Assembly: GCA_005765155.1 (NCBI GenBank)
Contig: VCCP01000002.1
Coordinates: 2,108,001-2,172,000 of the forward strand
Direction of reading: 5' to 3'
DNA from: Zelopaecilomyces penicillatus
Lineage: Eukaryota; Ascomycota; Sordariomycetes; Hypocreales; Pseudodiploosporaceae
Length of the DNA stretch: 64,000 nt
Part shown: positions 53,701-64,000 of the stretch, one piece after another
How the letters are laid out: each line of letters starts with the position of its first letter
How positions within the stretch are numbered: the stretch's first letter is position 1
Made by a program: the position numbers and the translations under genes
Notes under the pieces: model-generated
Seen by the model: the letters and a program-made list of their open reading frames with translations, nothing else
What the model was told of the DNA's origin: nothing
Database searches by the model: none

Positions 53701-56429
53701 AATAAAATAATATTATATTATCTTTAAAAGATTATAAAGATCTAATAATAATAAATAAAATAAAGAAAGCTTATTTTATAATTATTAAATAAAGCTTTTT
53801 ATTAAGAAATTATATTAAAATATAATATAAAAAAGAATTATTATATTTTATTTTTTATTATAAAGATTTTAAATAGAATTATAAATATTAAACTTTTCTT
53901 AAAAATTAATATTAAGAATATTTATTATTAAATTAAAATAAATAAAAAGATATATAAAAAATAGCTTTTTAAATATATTATAAATATTATAAATATTTAA
54001 TAATACTCTTTAATTTAATTAATATAATAATAATATTATAGTATTATATTTATAAAGTATTAAATAAATTAATTTATATAATTTATATTATTTATTTTAA
54101 TAATATTTTAATTTTCTTTAAAATATATAAGAAATATATAAAATATATAGGAAATTTATAAAATATATAAGGAATATATAAAATATATAAGGAATATATA
54201 AAATATATTAAATAAATATTATAAAAATTAAAAGCTATAAAGTTATATATTAATTTAATAAAGTATTAATTCTATTAAAATATAATAGAGTTTTTAAGTT
54301 AAATAATAATAGATTTAAATAAATTATAATAATTATAAAATAAAAAAAATTAAAAAAATATAAAAAAATATAAATCTTTCTTAGATTTTATAATTTTTAT
54401 TAAAGATTTATTTATTAATATTTTAATATTATAATATTATTAAAAATTTTATTAAAAGAATATATAAATAAAAAAGCTAAAATAAATTATTTTAAACCCT
54501 ATTAACTAATAAGCTTTTTTTAGATTTAAAAAAATATTTTAAGAAATATTATTATTTTATTATTTTAATTTATAATATTAAATATATTTTAAGATTAATA
54601 TATCTAGATTTTTAATAATATATATTATATTATAATAAAATAATAATCTTATATAATATTTTATAGCTTTTTAATGTTAAAACTATATATTAATAAAGAT
54701 TAATTATAATATTTTTAATTAAAATATATTTATTATAAAAAAACGATAAAAATAATATTAAATATTAATTAATAAATATATATAATTTTATTAGATTTTA
54801 GAATTATATTTATATTGTAAAAGAATTATCTTTAAGAAATAAACTATTTTAGCTTTATTATAATAATTCTTTATTTAAATATTTTAATATTAATTATATT
54901 TTAAAGCTATTATAATAAAAATTTTAATAATAGTTTATAGATTAAGATATTAAAAGATATATTATATATTATAATATTTATTAAGATATAATATTATAAT
55001 ATCTATAAAGATATAATATTATAATAATTATTAAGATATAATATTTTAATATTTATTAAGATATAATATTATAATATTATTAATTATATAAATACTTAAA
55101 TTCCTTATTAATATTTATATAATTATAAAAGTAAATATTAATAGATTTTATTATTAGATTATTATTATTAAATTTTAATAAAAAAATAGATTTAATATTA
55201 ATTATTATTAACAGATATATTAAATATATTCTATATATCCTTATATATATAATAATAATAATAAAGCTATTTAAATCATTTTCTAATAAAATAAAATTAT
55301 ATTATACAATATTAAAAGATATTATATTAAATTAAAGATTAATTTTTATAAGCTAGTTTTAATTAGAATTATATTTTATTTTATAAATAAAATATTATCT
55401 TTTAATAATATTTTATTTATAAATAAATAATTAAATAAAAAGAATATATTAAATATTAAAATATTATCTTTAGTATTTTATAATAAAAAAATAAATAGTC
55501 TAGCTATCTTTATTTTATATAATACAATTTATATATAATTTAATAAAATCCTTAATAATAAGCTTTTTATTATATAAGGTTTTAATAGGCTATAATTTAG
55601 ATCTTAGAATAATTAATAAAAATAATAGAATAATATAAATTCTTATAATTAAATCCTATATTAGGACTTTAATTAAAATAAAAGAAAGACTAAAAAATAA
55701 TTAAGAAAATATTATAATAAAGTAAATAAAATACTTTGATAAAATATATTTATTTATATACTTTAAAAGGAATAATAAGATTAAACTTATATTAATATAT
55801 TATTTTAATATTATTAAAGGTTAGATAAAGATTTAATAAAATATTAATTAAAATATATTAATATTTTTTATTAAATAAAAAATCTTAAGAATCTTTTTAA
55901 TTCTCTATTAAAAGATTAATAATAAAATTTAAATAATTAATTAAGTTTTAGATATTATTTTATATAATTATAATAGGATTAAAAAATAAAGAAATAATAA
56001 AGAATAATAAATTAAATATAATAATAATAATAATAAAAAGCTAAGAAAAAAGAAATAAAAAGATAATAATTTAATTATAATATATATTATAAAATAAAAA
56101 ATAAAAGATAAAAATAAAAAAAATAAAAAGATAATTTAAAAGAGATATAATAATAAAAATATAATAAAAAGATAAATAAAAAGATAGTTTTTATTATTAT
56201 CTAGCTACGATTTTATAATTAAGTAAATAATAATATAATAATAAGAAAAATTTAAAATTTAATATATAATAGTATTAGATTATTATTATAATATTAATAA
56301 AATAATTATAATAGGAATATAAGATATAAGATATATATACTTAAAATAATATATAACCTTTAAATATATAATATTTCTTTTTTTATTTTTATTATAATAT
56401 AAATAAAGCAAGTAATAATCTTTTATAAT
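53701..56429. repeat. AT-rich RIP-like block with short tandem repeats
   Basis: No gene. Tandem units of about 20 bp (AAATATATAAGGAATATATA) occur at 54,117-54,207. Related units of about 30 bp containing TTAAGATATAATATTATAAT occur at 54,980-55,080. The rest was not assigned to a family. Confidence 0.45.
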
Positions 56430-56705
56430 AATAATATCTAAAAATAATTATTTTTATTTTATTTAATTATTATAAATTAAACCTATTATTATAATAAGCC
56501 TTTATTTTATATTTTAATCTAGTTTAATAAATTAAGCTATTTAAATACCTTAGATCTTATATTAAATTTTATAATAAATAAAGCTATTATATAATAATAG
56601 ATTTAATTATAAGATAATAATAGATTAAATTATTAAGTTATAATAAATCTAGCTATTAAATTATAATAAATCAGGCTATTATATTAAAAACTTATTTATT
56701 TTAAT
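56430..56705 (-). repeat. Copia-family LTR, partial
   Basis: Matches the inner and end part of the LTR at 37,735-38,212 in the same orientation, including CTTATTATA..TTATTTTA-like ends and several TAAATCTAGCTATTAAATTA blocks. It has the opposite polarity to the copia fragment that follows it. Confidence 0.6.
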
Positions 56706-56979
56706 AATAATATATATTATAGCCCTTATTATAGTTTATATTATAGCTTATAATATAATTATTATAATATATTAAATAACTTAAATATTAATAAAAAAAC
56801 CCTAAATTAATATAATTTAATTTTACTTATTTTATAGATATTAAATATAAATTAAAGATAAAATATATTATAAAGCTTATTTTAAAATCTATTAATTAAA
56901 AATAAGCTTTAAAGAATCTTATTAAAAAGAAATAAATTAATATTCGCTATAATAAATTTTATTAATTTTTATAAATAAA

Positions 56980-58990
56980 TTTTATTATCTTTTATAAAAA
57001 GGAATTATATATTTTATACTTATTTTAAAAATCTTAAAAAACAATAAATCCTTAATAAATAAGCTTGTTAGAAAGCTTAAAGAAAATATATTAATTCAGC
57101 CTTTAAAATATAAGGCTAGGCTTATTATAATGGGTTTTATATAAATTAAAGAAAGGGATTATTTTAAAATCTTTATAATTATTAATATTCTTTTTATTTA
57201 ATAGATTTTATTAGCTTTAATAGCCTTTTATAATTAAAAATTAAATTAATTAATTTTATTAAGGCTTTTTTAAATAATTAATTATTTAAAAATATATTTA
57301 TAGAATTTTAAAATATCTTTGTCTTCTTATAAAGATTTAAATCCTTAAAGATTATTCTTTAATAAGTTTATTAATTAAATTAAGCTGTAATCCTATTATA
57401 AAATAAATTATTCTATTAAAAAAGGCTTTTTATAGTTTAAAGTAATACTTTTATAAATAATAATAATAATTAATTAAGCTAATAATTAATTGTAGAGTTT
57501 AATTTTTAATCTTAGATTTAATTATATTAATTAATTTTTAAATTAATATATTAATTATTATTTATATTAATAATTATTTTATTATAAACTTTAATTTATT
57601 TTATATTAATAAATTAAAATATTTATTAAATAAAATATTTATTATAAAAAATAAAAGCTTTATAGCTTTTTATTAAGGATTTAAATAATTATAAAAAAAT
57701 TAAAAAAAGCTATAATTATAGTAATCTTAATAGATTAATAAGGCTTTATAATATATTTAATTATAAAATATAATCTTTATAATTATTTCTTTATAGCTTA
57801 AACTATTAAAAAAGGCTATAAATAAGGGTTTAAGCTTTATTAATTAATAGATTTATTAATAAATTATAAAAACTTCAATATATTTTATATTATTTTCTAG
57901 ATTTAATATAGTTGTATTAATTTAATAACTTTTTTAAAATATATAATAAGATTATATTAATTATTATAATATAATAAAAATTCTTTTAAAATATTTAAAA
58001 GGCTTTAAAAAACTAATTATTCTTTATAAGGTTATAAGCCTTATATTAATTAAATAATCAGCTTTTTAACTATTAAAATATTTAAATAATAAGTTTATAA
58101 ATTATAAGATTATTAATAAATCTATTTATAAATATCTTTTTAAATTAATTAATAAATCTATTTATTAAAAGATTAAAAGATAAATTATTATAGCCTTTTT
58201 AATTATAAAAGCTAAATCTAATATTTTAATAAAGATTATAAAGAAGCTAAAATCATTTTATAAGCTTTTTATAAAATTAAAAAATTTTTAGTAATAATTT
58301 ATAGATTTATATTATAATAATATAATCTTTATAAATAATATTAAGAATCTTAATTAATATATTTAAATTAAATATATTCTATTAAAATTCTATTATATTA
58401 GATAGAAATTAATTAATAAATTATTTAATATAATTTATCTTATAATTAAAGTTATATTTATTAATAGATTAATTAAAGCTTTAATAAGCTTTATTTTTTA
58501 AGGCTTTTTAAATCTATTAAATCTATAAATACCTTTTATAAAAAGGCTACTTATATATTATATAGCTTATTAAAAGAAATATTAAAATAAATAGATTTTT
58601 AATATAATAATTTGATTTATTATAGTTTAATAATTAGATTTATTATAATTTAATAACTTAATCTATTATAATTTTATATTAAATCTATTATTATATAATA
58701 GCTTTATTTATAATAAGATTTAATATAAGATATAAGAGATTTAAAAAACTAAATTTATTAAATTAAATTGAAATAGAAAATAAAAGCTTATCCTTTAAAA
58801 TCCTTTTTTTTTATTTAAAATATTTAATAATTTTAAATAAATATTAATTAAAATTCTAAAATAATTTTAAATAATTTTAATATTTTTTTAAATATATAAA
58901 AAAGCTATATTTTAAATTAAATCTTATTTTTTCTTTATTAATAATATTATTATTTTTATCTTTTTTTTATAGATTTTTATTTAAATAATT
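56980..58990 (+). mobile_element. Copia-family fragment with its 3' LTR, inverted relative to the 37.7-42.1 kb copy
   Basis: 57,080-57,460 is the reverse complement of about 39,350-39,720 and carries the same decayed copia polymerase blocks on the plus strand. 58,595-58,990 is the reverse complement of the LTR at 37,735-38,212. The 5' end is missing. Together with the LTR at 56,430 in the other orientation, this suggests two insertions or a rearrangement. Confidence 0.65.
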
Positions 58991-61605
58991 ATTATATTTT
59001 TATTATTATTTTAATTATTAGCTTTAATTAATCTTTATAAAATTATAAAAAAGGATATATATAATTAATTATAGCTTTACTAAAGAATATAATATATATA
59101 TTTAAAAGCTATATTATTTAAATCTATATTTATATTAAATATATTATAATTTAAAAAGAAATTAAAAAGAGTTTTATTTTTAAATAATAAATATATAATA
59201 TTTATTATTTTTATTATTAATAGAAAAAAAAACTTTTAAAGAAGGATATAAAGAAATTTATTTAAATTAATAATATAATTATTATAGATTAAAATTAAAA
59301 TATTATAAAAGAAATAAAAACAATTAAAAATAAGATTAATTTAATTATATAATAATAAATAAATAATATATAATAATAAATAAATAATATATAATAATAG
59401 ATAAATAATATATAATAAAATATTTAATCTTAAAACTCTTTTTTTATAAAATAAAGGCTATATATATATATATATATTTATTAAAAGATTATATAATATA
59501 AACTTTTTATAAAGTATTTTTAAGATTTTATTAATAATCTTAATTTATATATAATGAATTTTATAATATTATATTTCTTAAATAAATAATTAAAAAATAA
59601 GATTAATATAATAATAAATAAAATATTTATTTATAATAAGAGTTTTATTCTATATTATTTTAAAGATATTAATAAAATATTAATTTTAATAATATTAACC
59701 TTAATATAATTAATAAAAAACCTTTAATTAAATATATTTTAAATTTAATTTTATTTTAATTAATAGTTATAAGCAATATTCTTTTTATTCTTTATATATT
59801 AAAAATAAAATCTAGTTTTATAAATATTTTAAAGATTAAATTAATTATTATTTATAAAATTTATAATTTAAAATATTAATAATTAAAAAAGATAATTTTT
59901 AAATAAGTATAAATAAATAATAATTATTATTATTATTTTATTTATTTAATAATAAAATATAATAATTAAAAATTTAATTTAATTTAAATAATAATCTTAT
60001 AATATTAAATAATATTAAAAGAAATATTATATATAAAAAGTCTTTTATATTATAAAGAATAAATAAAGGATTTTTCAAAAATTATAAAATTAAAATAATT
60101 TATTTTATTTATTAATATATTAATATTTTATTATTTTATATAATTAATTATATTAAATTATTCTTTAATATTTTAAATTTATTAAAATTAAATAAATTAT
60201 ATATTTTTATTTTATTTTATTTTTTAATTTTTTGATATATTTAATAATTAATATATATTTATAATATATTTAAAAAAAATATTTAATATTTTAAAAAACT
60301 TTATATTTAATAAAATATATTTTAAAATAATCTTAAATTTTATTTAAAAAAATAAAATATATTAAAAAAAAATTTAAATTATTAATAATATACAATAAAT
60401 ATTATATATAAAATAAATATTATATATAAAATAAATATTATATATAAAATAAAATATAATTAATATTTAAAGAATATTTTAAAATATAAAAAATAATAAT
60501 TAAAAATATATATTAATTAAAAATAATATATCTTTAAATAAAATTAATATTATTTTAATAATTTATAATTTATAATTATATTAATAATATTTTTATATTA
60601 AATTTAAATTAATTAATATTATATTAATAAATATATTAAATAAAATATAATTAATAATTAATAATTAATAATTAATAATTAATAATTAATAATTAATAAT
60701 TAATAATTAATAATTAATAATTAATAATTAATAATTTAATTTAATTATTTATTTATATATATATTAAATAATTTAAATTTAATAATATTTTTAAATTATT
60801 ATTATAAAATATATTATTTAATTTATTTAGAAAAAATATTTAAAGAATAAATTTATAAATTTATATATTAAAATAAAATTAATTAAGTTTATAAAATATA
60901 TAAATTATTTATATTATAATTAAAGAGTTTATATTTTTAATATTATATTTTTAAGATTATATTTTTAATATTATATTTTTAAAATATATTTATAATATTA
61001 TATTTTTAATATTATATTTTTAATATATATATATATACATTTATAATATAAATATAAAATATATTTTAAAAAATAAATAATAAATAATATATTAAAGATA
61101 AATAAAATATTTATAAATTATATAATATATTATAAACTTTTTAAAATTTATATAATTATTATTAAAATTAAAATAAAATTAATAAATTCCTTTATTAAAT
61201 ATAAAATTATTTTGATATAAAAGATATTTATTAATTTTAATTTAAAAATCTTATATAATATATATAAAAATAAAGATTATAAAATATAATATTATAAAAT
61301 ATAATATATAAATAATATAATTATAAATATATATAAAAGATATAATCTTATATTATAATTATAAAAATTAAATAAGAATTAATTTTTTATTTTAGTTAAA
61401 ATTATATTAAAATTATATTATAAGTCCTTATATAATTATATTTAATAAAAAGATTAAAAATATATTATTTATAGATATTTAATAATTAAAATAATAATTT
61501 AATTTTATAAAATAATTTTATATATATTATTTTATATAAGATATTTATTTTAATATTTAATAAAAGTTTAAAATATCTTTATATTTTATATATAATATAA
61601 AAGAT
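58991..61605. repeat. AT-rich block with several short arrays, no gene
   Basis: Contains a 22-bp unit repeated about three times at 59,343-59,420. An 18-bp unit (ATAAATATTATATATAAA) is repeated three times at about 60,404-60,450, and a 7-bp AATTAAT array (about 13 copies) lies at 60,648-60,735. AT content is close to total. No element class recognised. Confidence 0.5.
60648..60735. repeat. 7-bp tandem array (TAATAAT/AATTAAT)n
   Basis: About 12-13 perfect units of AATTAAT in 88 bp. Confidence 0.9.
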
Positions 61606-62075
61606 ATTAAATTATTAAATTATTAAATTATTAAATTATTAAATTATTAAATTATTAAATTATTAAATTATTAAATTATTAAATTATTAAATTATTAAAT
61701 TATTAAATTATTAAATTATTAAATTATTAAATTATTAAATTATTAAATTATTAAATTATTAAATTATTAAATTATTAAATTATTAAATTATTAAATTATT
61801 AAATTATTAAATTATTAAATTATTAAATTATTAAATTATTAAATTATTAAATTATTAAATTATTAAATTATTAAATTATTAAATTATTAAATTATTAAAT
61901 TATTAAATTATTAAATTATTAAATTATTAAATTATTAAATTATTAAATTATTAAATTATTAAATTATTAAATTATTAAATTATTAAATTATTAAATTATT
62001 AAATTATTAAATTATTAAATTATTAAATTATTAAATTATTAAATTATTAAATTATTAAATTATTAAATTATTAAA
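61606..62075. repeat. 8-bp tandem array (AAATTATT)n, about 58 copies
   Basis: 470 bp of perfect head-to-tail AAATTATT with no interruption visible in the printed sequence, about 900 bp upstream of ARV1. Confidence 0.95.
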
Positions 62076-62974
62076 TAATAATTATATTTATATATTTAAT
62101 ATTTTAATTTTTATATTTATATTATTTTATCTAGACTTATAATTTATTATTATTATATTTAAGTATTATTATTTAAATTATATAGTCTATATATTATATA
62201 ATTATCTCTTTCTCTTTTAATTAATTTTTTTATACCCTTTTATATAATTATAATATATAATAATAGAATTTTTAATATATTATAAAAATAATAATTTATT
62301 TCCATAATATAATAAACTAGCTAATATATCTATATAATAAAATTAATTAATTTATTTAAAATTAAGATCTTTATAAAAATATTATCCTTTAGATTATATA
62401 TCAGCTTATATATTATCTTTTAAGCTATCTCTTTTTAAATCTTTTAATATAAAGGTTAATATAAATACTAATATTATTTATTCTCTTATAATTAATTATC
62501 TTTATTTATTAATTATATAATTATTTAATTAATCTATTGATAAAAGCTAATTAAAGATATCTTTAATTTAAAATTATAAAGGGATATAATAAATATTAAT
62601 ATTTAGCTATTTTATAATTAATTATATTATATAGGGCAGGCTATTATAAGAAAAAAAGATAATTATATTATCTATTAAGATAAACTTATAATATTATAAG
62701 CTAAAGTATAAAGCTATTATAGCCTATATATGACTTTCCAGTAGTCTTTAAACTACCAGCATTATATAGCTAATTTTAAGTTTATAGGTATAGGTGAAAG
62801 GTGTATATATAAAAGTTTAGGTGGGGTATAGGCTATGTAGTCCGAAGAGTAATTTTTTTTAGTACGAATAGCAATACTTATTATATTCTCAATACTATAA
62901 CCTCCTAGTAGAAGTCCAAGTTTATTATAATCTAACCAGGGTTGATAAATTAACTTATTTGAGCCTGCTCTCTA
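62076..62974. promoter_or_regulatory. Upstream flank of ARV1: AT-rich to about 62,720, then transition DNA
   Basis: To about 62,720 the DNA is AT-rich without a gene. From 62,728 the composition becomes mixed (TGACTTTCCAGTAGTC, GGTGAAAGGTGTATATATAA, GTAGTCCGAAGAG), so the ARV1 promoter and leader probably lie in the last ~240 bp. A TATATATAA run is at 62,804-62,812. No specific site is claimed. Confidence 0.4.
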
Positions 62975-64000
62975 ATGCCTATCTGCATCGAATGCCGAAA
63001 TCCTGTCAAAACGTTATGGACGAAATACTCAGGCACGGATGATAAGTCTAGTGGACATCTCATCCGACTGACAGTTTGTCGGAAATGCGGTCGCTTTTGC
63101 GATAAGTATGTTGAACATGACTTCGTCGTGCTATTCATCGATCTTGTCCTTATAAAACCTCAAGTATGATACCTGCTGTGCTTTCCTTGCGTCCAGTTCC
63201 TATCCGCCTTCGTTTGTCTCTCGATCATGTACGTGCTAACCCCTAGATCTAGGTATATCGACACCTTTTACATAACACCTTGATGCGAGAGGGTGATCGT
63301 TTCGATGTAAGACTAATCGCAATCACCAATGTAATGGCTGCAGAACTGCTCCTATACTAACTTCATCAATCCTCTGAAGCCCTCGATTATTCGACTAGGA
63401 GTGTTGCTTCTGCTCTTCGATGTTTATCTGACTTGGGCCCGCATCGAGAAACAAACCCAGCCGAACTTATCACCAACTGAAAGCATGATGGGAAGTCTGA
63501 CCGAGAAGCCCATTGTGCTCCAGTACCTATTTTTTTGTTTGTTCACATTTTCCTACCTGGAACGAAGCCCATCTAATGACAATAGTACTGTTATGCGCGA
63601 TATCGACCTTTGCGTTTCATATTAGTATTCGCTTTCTGGCCTCATCCACTTTCTCACCTCTCAATATGTTGGGTGTTATGTCACAGTACCCACGGCCGAA
63701 TTCAGTGTCGACCGCAATCCTTGTATCCTCGTCGACGAAGCTATTCCCAATCCTCATGGTAATCTGGGAGTACGATGTGCCTGCCGCAGCACGCTCATTG
63801 GGATGGGCTGTTGTAGCCAACAACGTTGAAGCACTTCGCATCCTTTTGGATTGCAAGTACTATATTGCATGTCTACTAGCCATTGCTGGCGCTGCGACAC
63901 GATGGGCTGTGGGGCACGCTATTCTAGTTACCGCTGGGCTGGGTGACGTAAACACTATTACTGACAGCAGCGTCGCTGCAGACGGGAAGGCTCTGTGGGC
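62975..64000 (+). CDS. ARV1: ARV1 lipid homeostasis protein, cut by window end
   Basis: ER membrane protein needed for sterol distribution and early GPI-anchor synthesis. Four exons are visible: 62,975-63,163; 63,253-63,306; 63,380-63,536; and 63,586 to the window end, at least 271 codons with no stop. The Arv1 homology domain starts at residue 1: MPICIEC, then TVCRKCGRF, gives a C4 zinc-binding pattern (Cys4, 7, 35, 38), followed by DKYVEHDFVVLFIDLVLIKP. Splicing restores the run KPQ-VYRHLLHNTLMREGDRFD-PSIIRLGVLLLLFDVYLTW. Downstream are hydrophobic segments QYLFFLLLCAISTFAFHI, FPILMVIWEYDV and YYIACLLAIAGAATRWAVGH. Donors are GTATGA, GTAAGA and GTTTGT, each followed by a CTAAC or CTAAT branch site. 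A GTAAAC at 63,948 could be a further donor near the C-terminus. The ATG at 62,975 matches the family start. Confidence 0.92.
63164..63252 (+). other. Predicted intron 1 of ARV1
   Basis: 89 nt, donor GTATGA, branch GCTAACC, acceptor ATCTAG, phase 0. Joins KPQ to VYRHLL. Confidence 0.85.
63307..63379 (+). other. Predicted intron 2 of ARV1
   Basis: 73 nt, donor GTAAGA, branch ATACTAAC, acceptor CTGAAG, phase 0. Joins GDRFD to PSIIRLG. Confidence 0.85.
63537..63585 (+). other. Predicted intron 3 of ARV1
   Basis: 49 nt, donor GTTTGT, branch TCTAATG, acceptor CAATAG, phase 1. Without it the frame stops at 63,623-63,625. With it the hydrophobic run QYLFF-LLLCAISTFAF is restored. The short branch-to-acceptor distance makes this the least certain of the three. 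Confidence 0.75.

Noticed and set aside
63401..63625. Stand-alone 74-codon protein
   Set aside because: It is exon 3 of ARV1 read past its donor; the start codon there is GTG and the tail comes from intron and out-of-frame exon 4 sequence.
63617..63856. 79-codon minus-strand frame
   Set aside because: Opposite ARV1 exon 4, without recognisable domain.

Overview
The window is nuclear DNA of a filamentous ascomycete (Pezizomycotina). Two things support this. The recognisable genes have short spliceosomal introns (49-92 nt) with GTACGT/GTTTGT/GTATGT-type donors, CTAAC/CTGAC/CTAAT branch sites and AG acceptors. They are embedded in extremely AT-rich DNA in which CA and TG dinucleotides are almost absent and TA is very abundant, the scar expected of repeat-induced point mutation (RIP). 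The species cannot be named from the sequence.

Layout: four islands of ordinary base composition each carry one conserved housekeeping gene, with abrupt edges against the AT-rich DNA. Island 1 (about 24.12-26.53 kb) holds a mitochondrial N-acetylglutamate synthase (ARG2-like, minus strand, 2 exons). Island 2 (about 28.64-32.80 kb) holds GPI inositol-deacylase BST1 (minus, 2 exons). Island 3 (about 44.74-46.82 kb) holds a Yrb2/Hba1-like RanBP1-domain protein with FG motifs (minus, 4 exons). Island 4 (from about 62.72 kb) holds ARV1 (plus, at least 4 exons, cut by the window end). All exon joins were worked out by eye from frame, splice sites and family similarity. The genes act separately: arginine biosynthesis, GPI-anchor remodelling in the ER, nuclear export, and sterol/GPI lipid homeostasis. 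BST1 and ARV1 both touch GPI biogenesis, but they lie 30 kb apart and no operon-like link is implied.

The rest is a graveyard of transposons. Family 1 (Ty3/gypsy) has a full-length copy on the minus strand (about 7.14-14.72 kb), a truncated plus-strand copy (1-4.2 kb) that forms a 4-kb inverted repeat with it, and a 5' fragment at about 50.95-53.7 kb. Family 2 (Ty3/gypsy, short LTRs) is full length on the plus strand (about 16.39-23.41 kb), with a 5' fragment at 47.5-48.2 kb. A Ty1/copia family has one element with two LTRs (about 37.73-42.07 kb, minus), a better-preserved solo LTR at 37.1-37.5 kb, and fragments at 56.4-59.0 kb. A 2.1-kb element with terminal inverted repeats and a TA target duplication (32,799-34,922) sits 364 bp upstream of the BST1 start codon. 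No open reading frame survives in any of these elements.

Very long simple-sequence arrays lie close to the islands: a 7-mer (27.0-27.4 kb), a 9-mer (44.4-44.7 kb), about 141 ATT triplets (46.9-47.3 kb) and an 8-mer (61.6-62.1 kb). I found no clearly new biological system. The points most worth a second look are the architecture itself, the near-intact inverted repeat, the TIR element beside BST1, and a stop-free, frame-preserving intron inside the RanBP1 domain.
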